Assembly (NCBI RefSeq): GCF_019968905.1
Contig: NZ_CP079946.1
Coordinates: forward strand, 8,529,356 to 8,593,355
Direction of reading: 5' to 3'
Origin: Corallococcus sp. EGB
Lineage (GTDB): Bacteria > Myxococcota > Myxococcia > Myxococcales > Myxococcaceae
DNA length: 64,000 nucleotides
The notes under the pieces: model-generated
Database searches by the model: none
The model's input: only the letters and a program-made list of their open reading frames with translations
Told to the model about the DNA's origin: nothing
Shown here: piece by piece, positions 36,410 to 45,091 of the stretch
How positions within the stretch are numbered: the stretch's first letter is position 1
How the letters are laid out: the number at the start of each line of letters is the position of its first letter
Program-made: the position numbers and the translations under genes

Positions 36410-37162
36410 CTATTCGCCCAGGTACGCGCGCCGTACCTCGGCGCTCTCCAGCAGCGCCTTGCCGGGGCCGGCCATCACCACCTCGCCCGTCTCCAGCACG
36501 TAGCCGTAGTGGGCGGCGTTGAGCGCCAGGTGCGCGTTCTGCTCCACCAGCAGCACGCTGACGCCGGTGGCGTTCACCTCGCGCAGCGTGCGGAAGATGG
36601 TCTCCGTCACCTGCGGCGCCAGGCCCAGGGACGGCTCGTCCAGGAGCAGGAGCTGCGGCTTGCTCAGGAGCGCACGGGCAATGGCCAGCATCTGCTGCTC
36701 ACCGCCGGACAACGTCCCCGCCAGCTGCTTCTGACGCTCCCGCAGCACCGGGAACAGGCCGAAGCCCTTGTCCATGTCCTGGCGCACCTGGACGGTGTCC
36801 TTGCGCAGGTACGCGCCCAGCTCCAGGTTCTCGTAGACGGTGAGGTTGGGGAAGATGCCCCGCCCCTCCGGCGCGTGCGCCATGCCGCGCGGCACCAGCT
36901 GGTGCGCCTTCAGGCCGGTGATGTCCTGCCCCGCCAGCGTGATGCGCCCCGCGGAGGGCTTGAGCATGCCGCTCACCGCGCGCAGGGTGCTCGTCTTGCC
37001 CGCGCCGTTGGCGCCGATGAGGGCCACCATCTCGCCCCGGCCCACCGTCAGGGACACGCCCCGCAGCGCCTGGATGGCGCCGTAGCGGACCTGGATGCCC
37101 TCCACCGACAGGAGCGGCTCGAACGCGCGCCGCTCGCCCAGCACCTTCACCGGCTCGCTCAC
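36410..37162 (-). CDS. livF: Branched-chain amino acid ABC transporter ATPase LivF
   Basis: 250 residues; last gene of livJHMGF. It couples ATP hydrolysis to uptake of Leu/Ile/Val. Walker A GANGAGKTS, Q-loop in HAPEGRGIFPNLTVYENL (the E-G-R-x-I-F-P-x-L-T-V-x-E-N-L signature is diagnostic for LivF), ABC signature LSGGEQQML, Walker B LLLLDEPSLGL, and switch VEQN. Its ATG overlaps the livG stop (ATGA). The N-terminus carries an extra 14 residues (SEPVKVLGERRAFE) before the domain. Confidence 0.96.
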   Translation of the reverse strand: MSEPVKVLGERRAFEPLLSVEGIQVRYGAIQALRGVSLTVGRGEMVALIGANGAGKTSTLRAVSGMLKPSAGRITLAGQDITGLKAHQLVPRGMAHAPEGRGIFPNLTVYENLELGAYLRKDTVQVRQDMDKGFGLFPVLRERQKQLAGTLSGGEQQMLAIARALLSKPQLLLLDEPSLGLAPQVTETIFRTLREVNATGVSVLLVEQNAHLALNAAHYGYVLETGEVVMAGPGKALLESAEVRRAYLGE

Positions 37163-38061
37163 GCCGCGCCTCCGTGGGACTCCAGGTAGCTGTCGCCCAG
37201 GTACGCCTCGATGACCTTGCGGTCGCTGCGCACCTCCGCCGGCGCGCCGCGGGCAATCGTCTCGCCGTGGTCCAGCACGGTGATGCGCTCGCAGATGCCC
37301 ATCACCAGCTTCATGTCGTGCTCGATGACCAGCACCCCCAGCGAGAACTCGTCGCGCAGCCGGCGGATGAGCACCATCAGGTCCGCCTTCTCGCGCGTGT
37401 TCATGCCCGCCGCGGGCTCATCCAACAGCAGCACCTTCGGGCGGGTGCCCAGCGCGCGGGCGATCTCCAGCCGGCGCTGCTCGCCGTAGGGGAGGTTCTT
37501 GGCCTCCTCGTCGCGGCGGTGCGACAGGCCCATGACCTCCAGCAGGTGCTCCGCCTGGCGCGTCAGCTCGCGCTCCTCGGCCTGGAAGCCGGGGGTGAGC
37601 AGCAGCGCGCGCCACCAGTCGCGGTAGTTGCGCAGCGCCGTGCCCGCCTTCGCGACGGGGCCCAGGCGCACCGGGTGCAGCGCGCCTTGAGCGCGGCAGG
37701 CCACCTTCACGTTGTCCAGGGCCGTGAGGGCGCGGAACAGGCGGATGTTCTGGAACGTGCGCGCGAGCCCCAGGTGATTGATTTGATGCGGCACCCAGCC
37801 ATTCACACGCTGGCCGGCCACGCGCACCTCGCCCTCGGTGGGCTGGTACACGCCGGTGAGCACGTTGAACGCGGTGGACTTGCCCGCGCCGTTGGGACCA
37901 ATCAGGCCCAGCAGGTCGCCCTGGCGCACGGTGAGGTTGAAGTCCGTGAGGGCCTTGAGGCCCCCGAAGCGGATGCTCACGCCGGACGCCTGCAGCAGCG
38001 CGTCGCCAGGGCCCGAGGGAGAGCCCGAAGGGATGGAGGAGGGCGTCACGGCGGCGCTCAT
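37159..38061 (-). CDS. livG: Branched-chain amino acid ABC transporter ATPase LivG
   Basis: 300 residues from ATG 38061, overlapping the livM stop by four bases (ATGA). Walker A GPNGAGKST, signature LPYGEQRRLEIARAL (in LivG the family has YGxQRRLEIA in place of LSGGQ), Walker B LLLDEPAAGMN, switch EHDMKLVM. The insertion between Walker A and the signature (VACRAQGALHPVRLGPVAKA...) and the NHLGLARTFQNIRLF motif are LivG features. The N-terminal 20 residues are a Ser/Pro/Gly-rich leader not found in E. coli LivG. Confidence 0.95.
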   Translation of the reverse strand: MSAAVTPSSIPSGSPSGPGDALLQASGVSIRFGGLKALTDFNLTVRQGDLLGLIGPNGAGKSTAFNVLTGVYQPTEGEVRVAGQRVNGWVPHQINHLGLARTFQNIRLFRALTALDNVKVACRAQGALHPVRLGPVAKAGTALRNYRDWWRALLLTPGFQAEERELTRQAEHLLEVMGLSHRRDEEAKNLPYGEQRRLEIARALGTRPKVLLLDEPAAGMNTREKADLMVLIRRLRDEFSLGVLVIEHDMKLVMGICERITVLDHGETIARGAPAEVRSDRKVIEAYLGDSYLESHGGAA

Positions 38062-39128
38062 GACATCCCCTTCTTCTTCCGGGGGAGCCACCGGGGCACC
38101 ACGTCCCAGAGCTCCTTCGTGCCGAACAGGCCCTGCGGCCGCGCCAGCATCAGCACCACCAGCAGCAGGCCGTACACGGGCATGCGGATCTGATCCACCT
38201 TCTGCGCCAGGCTGCCCTCCGCGCCCAGCGCGCCGAACAGCGAGCGCAGGCCCTCCGGCAGGAGCGTGAGGAAGATGGCCGCGATGATGGCGCCCGTGGT
38301 GGAGCCCAGGCCGCCCAGCACCACCATGACGACGATCTCCATGGACTTCACGAAGGTGAACGAGCCCGGGTTGATGATGGGCACGAAGTGCGCGAACAGG
38401 CCGCCGGCGATGCCCGCGAAGAACGACGAGATGACGAACGCGCGGACCTTGTAGCCGGTGGTGTCCACGCCCATGGCCTCCGCGGCCACCTCGTCCTCGC
38501 GGATGGCCCACAGGCTGCGGCCGTGGCTGGAGCCCGCGATGCGCCGGGCCACCAGCACCACCAGGAAGACCCAGAAGTACACCATGGCCACGCTGGAGTA
38601 CTGCGGGATGCCGGACAGGCCCAGCGCGCGGCCGAAGGCCTCCGTGTTCTGCACCACCACGCGGATGATCTCACCGAAGCCCAGCGTCACGATGGCCAGG
38701 TAGTCCCCGCGAAGCCGCAACGACGGCAGGCCCACCAGGAAGCCGCACAGCGCGGCGGCCACGCCCCCTGTGAGCAGCGCCACGGTGAAGAGCACCTGGT
38801 CGCTGGCGGCCACCGGCAGGAAGGACAGCGCCACCTCCTTGAGCGACAGCGACGTGACGCCCGCGATGTACGCGCCCACGGCCATGAAGCCCGCGTGGCC
38901 AATGGAGAACTGGCCCGTCATGCCGTTCACGATGTTGAGGCTCACCGCGAGGATGATGTTCACCCCCACCACGGACAGCAGGTACGTGGCGAAGGGCGAG
39001 GCGCCCAGCAGCACCTCCGCCAGCGCCAGCACCGGCGCCGCGATGAGCACGGGCAAGAGGCCGCGCAGGGCCGGGGGCACGCGGCCCACCGTTTCGTCGG
39101 ACAACGTCGTCGCGCCAGGGACGGCCAT
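38058..39128 (-). CDS. livM: Branched-chain amino acid ABC transporter permease LivM
   Basis: 356 residues with about 9-10 transmembrane helices. Conserved NGMTGQFSIGHAGFMAVGAY (N-terminal fingerprint of LivM), LRLRGDYLAIVTLGFGEIIR, and the coupling region SLWAIREDEVAAEAMGVDTT with VRAFVISSFFAGIAGGLFAH. It pairs with LivH to form the channel. ATG 39128 overlaps the livH stop by one base (TGATG) and its stop overlaps livG. Confidence 0.95.
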   Translation of the reverse strand: MAVPGATTLSDETVGRVPPALRGLLPVLIAAPVLALAEVLLGASPFATYLLSVVGVNIILAVSLNIVNGMTGQFSIGHAGFMAVGAYIAGVTSLSLKEVALSFLPVAASDQVLFTVALLTGGVAAALCGFLVGLPSLRLRGDYLAIVTLGFGEIIRVVVQNTEAFGRALGLSGIPQYSSVAMVYFWVFLVVLVARRIAGSSHGRSLWAIREDEVAAEAMGVDTTGYKVRAFVISSFFAGIAGGLFAHFVPIINPGSFTFVKSMEIVVMVVLGGLGSTTGAIIAAIFLTLLPEGLRSLFGALGAEGSLAQKVDQIRMPVYGLLLVVLMLARPQGLFGTKELWDVVPRWLPRKKKGMS

Positions 39129-40048
39129 CAGACCTTCTCCGCCGCGACGCGGCCGAACAGACCGCCCGGCTTCACCAGCAGCACCAGGATGAGGAAGCCG
39201 AAGGCCACCGCGTCACGCCAGGTGCTGGCCGCGTAGCCCACCACGAACTCCTCCACCAGCCCCAGCAGCAGCGCGCCCACCACGGCGCCCGGCACGTTGC
39301 CGATGCCGCCGATGACCGCCGCCACGAAGGCCTTGAGGCCCACGTACAAGCCCATGAGCGGGCTCACGGACGTGTCCTTGATGGCGTAGAGCAGGCCCGC
39401 GCCCGCCGCCAGCGCGCTGGAGAGCATGAACGTCAGCGCGATGATGCGGTCGGTGGGGATGCCCATCAGCGCCGCGGTGCGGTGGTCGAAGGACACCGCG
39501 CGCATCGCCTTGCCAAAGCGCGTGCGGTACACGAGGAACTGGAGCCCGGCCATCAGCCCCACGGCGATGAGGAAGCTGATGACCTGCCAGTTCCACACCA
39601 CCACGTCGCGGTCGCCCACGATGAACCACTCGCTGGGGGTGATGACCTCCGGGAAGGCGCGCGGGGACGCGCCCGGCAGGAAGCCGATGTCCAGCTGGAA
39701 GCCGTACGACAGCGCGAACGAGATGCCGATGGCGGTGATGAGCGCGGTGAGGCGCGGCTTCTCGCGCAGCGGGCGGTAGGCGAAGCGCTCGATGAGGAAG
39801 CCGAGCAGCGCGCACCCCACCATGGCCACCGCGAAGATGAGGACCACGCCCCACAGGGAGTGCTGCGCCTGGCGCCCGAGGGCGAAGGCGGTCGCGTAGC
39901 CCATGTAGACGCCGACCATCATCACGTCGCCGTGGGCGAAGTTGATGAGCTTGAGGACGCCGTACACCATCGTGTAGCCCAGCGCGACCAGGGCGTAGAT
40001 GGTGCCGGCGGCCAGACCGTTGATGAGGTGCTGGAGGAGCTGCGACAT
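39128..40048 (-). CDS. livH: Branched-chain amino acid ABC transporter permease LivH
   Basis: 306 residues, about eight transmembrane helices. Begins LLQHLINGLAAGTIYALVAL followed by GYTMVYGVLKLINFAHGDV, the LivH fingerprint. Coupling motif FGKAMRAVSFDHRTAALMGI and conserved KAFVAAVIGGIGNVPGAVVG are present. Second in the operon, 18 bases after livJ. Together with LivM it makes the transmembrane pathway. Confidence 0.96.
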   Translation of the reverse strand: MSQLLQHLINGLAAGTIYALVALGYTMVYGVLKLINFAHGDVMMVGVYMGYATAFALGRQAQHSLWGVVLIFAVAMVGCALLGFLIERFAYRPLREKPRLTALITAIGISFALSYGFQLDIGFLPGASPRAFPEVITPSEWFIVGDRDVVVWNWQVISFLIAVGLMAGLQFLVYRTRFGKAMRAVSFDHRTAALMGIPTDRIIALTFMLSSALAAGAGLLYAIKDTSVSPLMGLYVGLKAFVAAVIGGIGNVPGAVVGALLLGLVEEFVVGYAASTWRDAVAFGFLILVLLVKPGGLFGRVAAEKV

Positions 40049-40066
40049 GCCGGGTTGGGCCCTGGG

Positions 40067-41278
40067 TTACGGCGAGATGGTGGTGACGTACGTGGACTTG
40101 CCGTCCTGGACCTTCAGCACCACGGCGGACTTCACCGCGTTGCGCTTGGCGTCCAGCGTGATGTTGCCCGCCACGCCGGGGAAGTCCTTCGTCTGCGCGA
40201 TGGCCGCGCGCACCGCCGGGCCGCTGGTGTCCGGGGCGCGCTTGAGCGCTTCGATGGCGACGCGCGCGGCGTCGTAGCCCAGCGCCGCGAGCGCGTCCGG
40301 CACCGCGCCGTTGTTGTCCGCCTTGTAGTCCGCGATGAACTTCTTCACGCGCTCGTCCGGGTTGTCCGGCGAGTAGTGGTTGGAGAAGTAGCTGCCTTCA
40401 ATGGCGCTGCCGCCCAGCTCGAAGAGCTTCTCCGAGTCCCAGCCGTCGCCGCCCATCAGCGGCACCTTCAGGCCCAGCTCCCGCGCCTGGCGGGCGATGA
40501 TGCCCACCTCGCTGTAGTAGCCCGGCACGTAGATGCCCTCCGGCTGCGTCTTCTTGATGGCGGTCAGCTGCGCGCGGTAGTCCGTGTCGCCCTGGCTGTA
40601 GCTCTCCGTGGCGGTGATCTTGCCGCCCATCTCCGTGAACTTCTGGCGGAACACCTCCGTGAGGCCGATGGAGTAGGCGCTCTTGTTGTCCTGGAGCACC
40701 GCGACCTTGTTGAGCTTGAGGTTCTCCCGCGCGAACTTCGCCATCACGAAGCCCTGGAACGGGTCGATGAAGCAGACGCGGAAGATGTTGTCGCCCTTCT
40801 CCGTCACGGTGGGATTGGTGGACGACGGGGTGATCATGGGCACGCCGGCCGCCTGGGCCTTCTCCGCCATGGCCAGGGAGCTGGACGAGGCCACCTCGCC
40901 CAGGATGAGCACCACCTTGTCCTGGGTGATGAGGCGGGTGACCGCCTGCGCGGCCTCCTCGGGCTTGCTCTGGTCGTCGTACACGCGCACGACCAGCTTC
41001 TTGCCCTTCACGCCGCCGGCGGCGTTGGCCTCCTTCACCGCCAGCGCCACGCCGTTGCGGGTGGAGATGCCGAACGTCGCCTGACCGCCCGTCAGCGCGC
41101 CCACTTCACCCAGCACGATGACGTCATCACCCGCCGGGGGCGTACCGCCGCCCTGCGCGGTGGCCGGGGCCTGCGCCGCGGGCGCGCCTCCCGCCTCTCC
41201 CGTGGGCTGCGGCTTCTTCTCGCAGGCGGCCGCCAGGACGGCGAGCGCGGCGAGGAGCATCGGGGCAAGTCGTCGCAT
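40067..41278 (-). CDS. livJ: Branched-chain amino acid ABC substrate-binding lipoprotein
   Basis: 403 residues from ATG 41278 (GGAGGAAGCC upstream). Signal peptide with lipobox LAAAC, then a Gly/Ala/Pro linker and the type I periplasmic-binding fold: VIVLGEVGALTGGQATFGIS, the ligand-contacting loops ILGEVASSSSLAMAEKAQ and VPMITPSSTNPTVT, DNIFRVCFIDPFQG and the C-lobe LKVPLMGGDGWDSEKLFELG. The family binds Leu/Ile/Val but also other amino acids or amides, so exact ligand is unsure. First gene of the operon, with a TTGACC-17-TAGAAA promoter 43-71 bases upstream. Confidence 0.93.
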   Translation of the reverse strand: MRRLAPMLLAALAVLAAACEKKPQPTGEAGGAPAAQAPATAQGGGTPPAGDDVIVLGEVGALTGGQATFGISTRNGVALAVKEANAAGGVKGKKLVVRVYDDQSKPEEAAQAVTRLITQDKVVLILGEVASSSSLAMAEKAQAAGVPMITPSSTNPTVTEKGDNIFRVCFIDPFQGFVMAKFARENLKLNKVAVLQDNKSAYSIGLTEVFRQKFTEMGGKITATESYSQGDTDYRAQLTAIKKTQPEGIYVPGYYSEVGIIARQARELGLKVPLMGGDGWDSEKLFELGGSAIEGSYFSNHYSPDNPDERVKKFIADYKADNNGAVPDALAALGYDAARVAIEALKRAPDTSGPAVRAAIAQTKDFPGVAGNITLDAKRNAVKSAVVLKVQDGKSTYVTTISP

Positions 41279-41320
41279 GCGGGGGCTTCCTCCGGGGGAG
41301 ATGACGGTCAAAGCCCCGGT

Positions 41321-41349
41321 TTTCTAGGGGAGCCCTCCCCATGGGTCAA
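41321..41349 (-). promoter_or_regulatory. Sigma70-type promoter of the liv operon
   Basis: On the minus strand, TTGACC (41349-41344), 17-base spacer, TAGAAA (41326-41321). The predicted start near 41313 gives a leader of about 35 bases before livJ. Both boxes are close to consensus and the spacing is ideal. Confidence 0.55.
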
Positions 41350-41438
41350 GCGCACAGCTTGGCTCCGGAGTCCCGCCAACATCCAGGAACATCGCTGTCG
41401 CGAACCCATGCCTCACGGCGCGTACGCCCCCATGAGGC

Positions 41439-41777
41439 TCAGGGCTCCAGCCAGTAGTGCTCCCGCCCCGACGGCCCCCGGCGGATCCTCGGAGGGCCTC
41501 CTGGCCCCGCCCCCTCCAGTTCGTCGTCCTCCCACGGCGCCATGTCCTCGTGCGTCAGATCCTCCCTGGCGGAGGCCCCGGCCTCCTCCAGCGGCAGGGC
41601 GGACGGTGCCTCGGCCGCGGCGAGGGCCCAATCGACGGGCTCCAGGGCGGACACCGCCTCCGGGGCGGATTCCGTGTGGGCCGCGCCAGCGCGGCGGCGC
41701 AGGAACCGGCCCGTCACCAGCAGCCCCACCGCGCCGGCCATCCACCCGAGTCCCCGGTGTGGCTTCGTGGCTCGCAT
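41439..41777 (-). CDS. Small single-pass membrane protein, unknown
   Basis: 112 residues with an excellent ribosome site (AAGGAGCTTGCG before ATG 41777). Residues 8-26 (RGLGWMAGAVGLLVTGRFLR) could form a membrane helix followed by RRR (positive-inside). The rest is acidic, low complexity (ALEPVDWALAAAEAPSALPL) and ends GREHYWLEP. No recognised family. It sits between the liv promoter and a divergent stress-protein gene and is probably transcribed alone or reads into liv. Its reality is supported by the start signal and codon usage rather than by homology. Confidence 0.6.
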   Translation of the reverse strand: MRATKPHRGLGWMAGAVGLLVTGRFLRRRAGAAHTESAPEAVSALEPVDWALAAAEAPSALPLEEAGASAREDLTHEDMAPWEDDELEGAGPGGPPRIRRGPSGREHYWLEP

Positions 41778-42140
41778 CGCAAGCTCCTTCTTTCTTCACG
41801 CGGGCCGGGACATCCAGGCCCGCGCCCACACAGTGGGGTGCGGCGACGCGCACCGCCAGCGAGGGAACCGGGGATGTCGCCCCTGCACGCCTGCTCTCCC
41901 GACAGGAAGCGGAGAGGCATCCGGCGTCCTGTTGCCAATGGCGGGCGGCGTACCGAGCCCCCGGATCATCCAGCAGCAGGGGTTTTCTTGGGCGTCATTG
42001 AACCCACTTTTCGAATGTGGCCGTGGCGGACACCTCAACGTCCACTACCTCCCAGGCAACCCCTCTCCAGCGTGCTGGACGGCCTGGGGCTCCGCTTCCG
42101 GCCACACCGACCCGAGGTGAAGGCACAAGGAGTCACGTCA
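41778..42140. other. 363-base divergent intergenic region
   Basis: No credible gene. It separates the small membrane protein (minus) from the YsnF-like gene (plus). The part at 41985-42020, including TTGAACCCACTTTTCGAA, is AT-richer and may include the stress gene's promoter, but no convincing -10/-35 pair was found. Confidence 0.4.
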
Positions 42141-43058
42141 ATGATCAAGCGAAACGACATCAAGGAAGGGATGACGGTCCGCAGCAGCGACGGCGAGAAG
42201 CTGGGCAAGGTGTTCGCCGTGGGTGAGGGCGAATTCCATATCGAGAAGGGGATGTTCTTCCCGAAGGACTACCTGGTCCGTTACGCGGAGGTGAGCGACC
42301 TGCGCAACGGGGAGATCTTCCTCAACCACGGCCGCGAGGCGCTGCGCGGGCTGGCGGACACGGCGGACCTGGCCGCGGGCAGGGGCAGCGGGGTGGTGGG
42401 CGTGGGCACGCCCGCGTCGGAGACGACGACGGCGACCACGGGCACCGCGACCGGCATGGGCGCGGGGCTGAAGACGGGCCCCCAGCGGATGGGAGACGTT
42501 GCCCGGACCGGCGCGGAGAAGGTGGACCTCAAGGACCGCGAGCTGAGGAAGGACCGGGAGCTGCGCACCGACATGCAGGCCCGGGAGCGCATCGCGAACG
42601 CCAACGAGCGCATCGCGAACGAGGACGTCACGCTGCGCACGCACCATGAGGAGCTGGGCGTCACCAAGCGCCAGCGCTCCGCGGGCGAGGCGCAGGTACG
42701 CAAGGTCGTCGTGGAGGAGAAGAAGACGGTGGAGGTCCCGCTGCGCCACGAGGAGGTGGAGGTGGTACGCCGGGCGGTGAAGGACACCATCCCCGGCGAC
42801 GTGGCGACCTTCCAGGAGGAGACCATCCGCATCCCCCTGAGCGCGGAGGAGGCGGAGCTCACCAAGCGCTCGTACACGGACGAGGAGGTCACCATCCACA
42901 AGCGCCCCATCGAGGAGCGCCGCACCATGGAGGGCCGGGTCCGCCACGAGGAGCTGGAGGACGTGAAGGTGGTGCGCACCGAGCCCGTGGTGGACGAGGA
43001 GACTCGCCGCACCGGCTACAACGCGAACGCGGACATCGATCCGCTCAAGCGCTCGTAG
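42141..43058 (+). CDS. PRC-barrel/YsnF (DUF2382) stress-type protein
   Basis: 305 residues, ATG 42141 with AAGGAG upstream. Residues 1-65 form a PRC-barrel-like domain (IKEGMTVRSSDGEKLGKVFA ... KGMFFPKDYLVRYAEVSDL). A Thr/Ala linker follows, then a charged helix with internal repeats (KDRELRKDRELRTDM; ERIANANERIANED). Residues 165-290 hold DUF2382/YsnF-AvaK repeats: EELGVTKRQRSAGEAQVRKV, EEKKTVEVPLRHEEVEVVRR, ETIRIPLSAEEAELTKRSYT and KRPIEERRTMEGRVRHEELE. Homologues are induced by general stress in Bacillus and Deinococcus; biochemical role unknown. Confidence 0.85.
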   Translation: MIKRNDIKEGMTVRSSDGEKLGKVFAVGEGEFHIEKGMFFPKDYLVRYAEVSDLRNGEIFLNHGREALRGLADTADLAAGRGSGVVGVGTPASETTTATTGTATGMGAGLKTGPQRMGDVARTGAEKVDLKDRELRKDRELRTDMQARERIANANERIANEDVTLRTHHEELGVTKRQRSAGEAQVRKVVVEEKKTVEVPLRHEEVEVVRRAVKDTIPGDVATFQEETIRIPLSAEEAELTKRSYTDEEVTIHKRPIEERRTMEGRVRHEELEDVKVVRTEPVVDEETRRTGYNANADIDPLKRS

Positions 43059-43103
43059 GCGCTGTCAGGGCAGGAAGCCTCGCGGACCTTGTGCTTCACC
43101 CCC

Positions 43104-43131
43104 CATGCCGCGCCTACACGCGCGCGGCATG
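43104..43131. terminator. Terminator between the YsnF gene and the GAF kinase
   Basis: CATGCCGCGC (43104-43113) pairs with GCGCGGCATG (43122-43131), 8-base loop, between convergent stops. Confidence 0.5.
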
Positions 43132-43152
43132 CGGGGGCGCGGCGCTTCGGGG

Positions 43153-44631
43153 TCAGCGAGGCGCACGGATGGGCGGGGCGCGGGAGGGGGCCTCGCGCGC
43201 GCGGTCCACGGCGGTCTCCAGCCGCTGCGATTCGCGCAGCCGCTCCGGGAAGAGCCGGCCCGCCAGCGCCGCCAGCGCCGTGTCCCGCGCGGGGGGACAC
43301 GCGGCCACCAGCCGGTCCGCCATGGCGTGGGCGTTGTCGAAGCGGGCCTGGGGGTCCTTGGACAGCGCCACCGACAGCACGTTCCACAGGGGCGTGGACA
43401 CCTCCGGGGGCCGGGGCAGCTTCTCCTGGCAGATGGCCTTCATGGTGACCAGCTCGTCGTCGTGCTCGAAGGCGCGCCGCCCCGTGAGGGCCTGGTAGAG
43501 CACGAGCCCCATGGCGAACAGGTCGCTGCGCGCGTCCAGCCGCTGGCCCAGCGCCTGCTCCGGAGACATGTAGAGCGGCTTGCCCTTCACGATGCCCGGC
43601 AGCGTCACCGTGCGCTGCGCGCGCACCTTGGCCACGCCGAAGTCCAGCACCTTCACCTGGCCGTCGAAGCCCACCATCAGGTTGTGCGGAGACAGGTCGC
43701 GGTGCACCAGGTCCAGCGGCGCGCCGTCCTCGCCCTTGAGGGCGTGCGCGGAGTGCAGCCCCATCAGCGCCTGCGACACGATGGCGGACACCACCGCCGG
43801 CTCCAGCGGCCCCTTGTTGGCGCGCAGGAGCCGGTCCAGGTCCACGCCGTGCACCAGCTCCATGGCGATGTAGTAGGCGCCCTGCGCCTCGCCGAAGTCG
43901 TAGACGTGCACCAGGTTGGGGTGCGACAGCCGCAGGCCGATGCGCGCCTCGTCCAGGAACTGCTGCACCATCTCCGGCTGGGCCGTCAGGTGGGGCAGGA
44001 TGCGCTTGAGCGCCACCAGCCGCCCCAGCCCCTCCGGCCCGCGCGTGCGCGCGATGAGCACCTGCGCCATCCCGCCCGTGCCCAGCGGCCGCACGACCTC
44101 ATAGCGGCCAATGCGCCCGCGGTTGACGGGCGTGCCATCCACGTCCAGCTCGTCCAGCCGCTCCAGCGGCCCGCGCCCGTCCGTCAGCGCCAGGAAGGAC
44201 AGCACCGCCGAGTCCAGCTGCTCCCCAATCGCCTCCACCAGCCCCATCACCCGCTGGCCGCCGTCCTCGAAGTTCCCGTCCACCAGCAGGCCGAGTCCGC
44301 CCAGGTTCAGCCGCCCCAGGGTGAGCTGCTGGCAGAAGAGCATCCGGCCTTCGCGCAGGCGCCGGGGGCCGCTCCAGCGCGCCGCCTCGAAGACGTCCAC
44401 GCCCAGCTCGCCCAGCACGCGCGTCAGCACGGGGCCACGCGTACCCCTCAGCGACACGAAGCCCGCCTTCGCGTGCACCATCCGGGCGCACTGCGTGAGG
44501 AACACGTCCAGGCCGGTGTCGAGGTCCAGCCCCCGCTCCAGGCAGTCCTCGAGGATGTCGTCGGCCATCCGGTTCACGGCCGTCAGGCCGCGCAGGAAGG
44601 CCAGCTCTTCTTCCGGGGATTGGAACGCCAC
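43153..44631 (-). CDS. Ser/Thr protein kinase with N-terminal GAF-like domain
   Basis: 492 residues. Residues 25-155 resemble a GAF sensor (CARMVHAKAGFVSLRG ... LGGLGLLVDGNFEDGGQRVM). Residues 178-440 are the kinase: Gly loop GTGGMA, Lys in VALKRIL, HRDLSPHN in place of HRDLKPEN, DFG in KVLDFGVAKV, and GKPLYMSPEQALG. The Asp and DFG are intact, so it should be active; the Lys-to-Ser change in the catalytic loop recurs in a myxobacterial kinase clade. No transmembrane helix is seen, so it is cytoplasmic. It lies 55 bases downstream of a small membrane-protein gene and beyond dnaK, all on the minus strand. Tail is Arg/Pro/Ala-rich. Signal unknown. Confidence 0.9.
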   Translation of the reverse strand: MAFQSPEEELAFLRGLTAVNRMADDILEDCLERGLDLDTGLDVFLTQCARMVHAKAGFVSLRGTRGPVLTRVLGELGVDVFEAARWSGPRRLREGRMLFCQQLTLGRLNLGGLGLLVDGNFEDGGQRVMGLVEAIGEQLDSAVLSFLALTDGRGPLERLDELDVDGTPVNRGRIGRYEVVRPLGTGGMAQVLIARTRGPEGLGRLVALKRILPHLTAQPEMVQQFLDEARIGLRLSHPNLVHVYDFGEAQGAYYIAMELVHGVDLDRLLRANKGPLEPAVVSAIVSQALMGLHSAHALKGEDGAPLDLVHRDLSPHNLMVGFDGQVKVLDFGVAKVRAQRTVTLPGIVKGKPLYMSPEQALGQRLDARSDLFAMGLVLYQALTGRRAFEHDDELVTMKAICQEKLPRPPEVSTPLWNVLSVALSKDPQARFDNAHAMADRLVAACPPARDTALAALAGRLFPERLRESQRLETAVDRAREAPSRAPPIRAPR

Positions 44632-44686
44632 GCGCCCATCAATACCCGAAAATCCGGCGGGGAAGGAGCGCCCGTCGGGTGAGGTG

Positions 44687-44992
44687 TCAGACGCGCTCGC
44701 GCTCCACGCGCACCACCGGGGACAGGCCCTCCGGCAGCTCCGGGCTCACCGGACGGGTGAGGGTGTGCTCCAGCAGGCCGTGGCGGTCCAGCATGTGCTC
44801 CAGGTGCGCCACGCGCGCGCGCAGCCCCTCCAGGTCCCCGGCGGACACCTGCCCGCGGGCCTGGACCTCGCGCACCCGCAGCCACGTCTCAATCACGGGC
44901 TTGAGGGCGAAGCGCAGCGTGAGGCCGAGCAGGGGAATGCCGACGGTCATGCCGGTGACCATGATGATCATCACGGCTTCTGTGAGTTGCAT
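44687..44992 (-). CDS. Small membrane protein with C-terminal coiled coil
   Basis: 101 residues from ATG 44992 (GGAGCCTTCCTC upstream): MQLTEAVMIIMVTGMTVGIP. One strong membrane helix (residues 5-30) is followed by a basic turn (RFALKPVIETWLRVREV) and a coiled coil (LEGLRARVAHLEHMLDRHGL). The arrangement resembles PspB-type small membrane adaptors, but there are no other psp genes. It lies between dnaK and the GAF kinase and may be cotranscribed with either. Family not recognised. Confidence 0.65.
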   Translation of the reverse strand: MQLTEAVMIIMVTGMTVGIPLLGLTLRFALKPVIETWLRVREVQARGQVSAGDLEGLRARVAHLEHMLDRHGLLEHTLTRPVSPELPEGLSPVVRVERERV

Positions 44993-45019
44993 GAGGAAGG
45001 CTCCGGGGAGGAAAGAGGC

Positions 45020-45052
45020 GGCCCCCCCGGGCCTACGAACGGGGGGCCCGGG
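45020..45052 (-). terminator. Terminator of grpE-dnaK
   Basis: GGCCCCCC (45020-45027) can pair with GGGGGGCC (45041-45048); CCCGGGCC (45026-45033) with GGCCCGGG (45045-45052) is an alternative stem. Located about 40 bases past the dnaK stop on the minus strand. Confidence 0.45.
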
Positions 45053-45091
45053 CGATTGCTCCGCCCGGCCCACACGCCCCGGGGGGAGGCA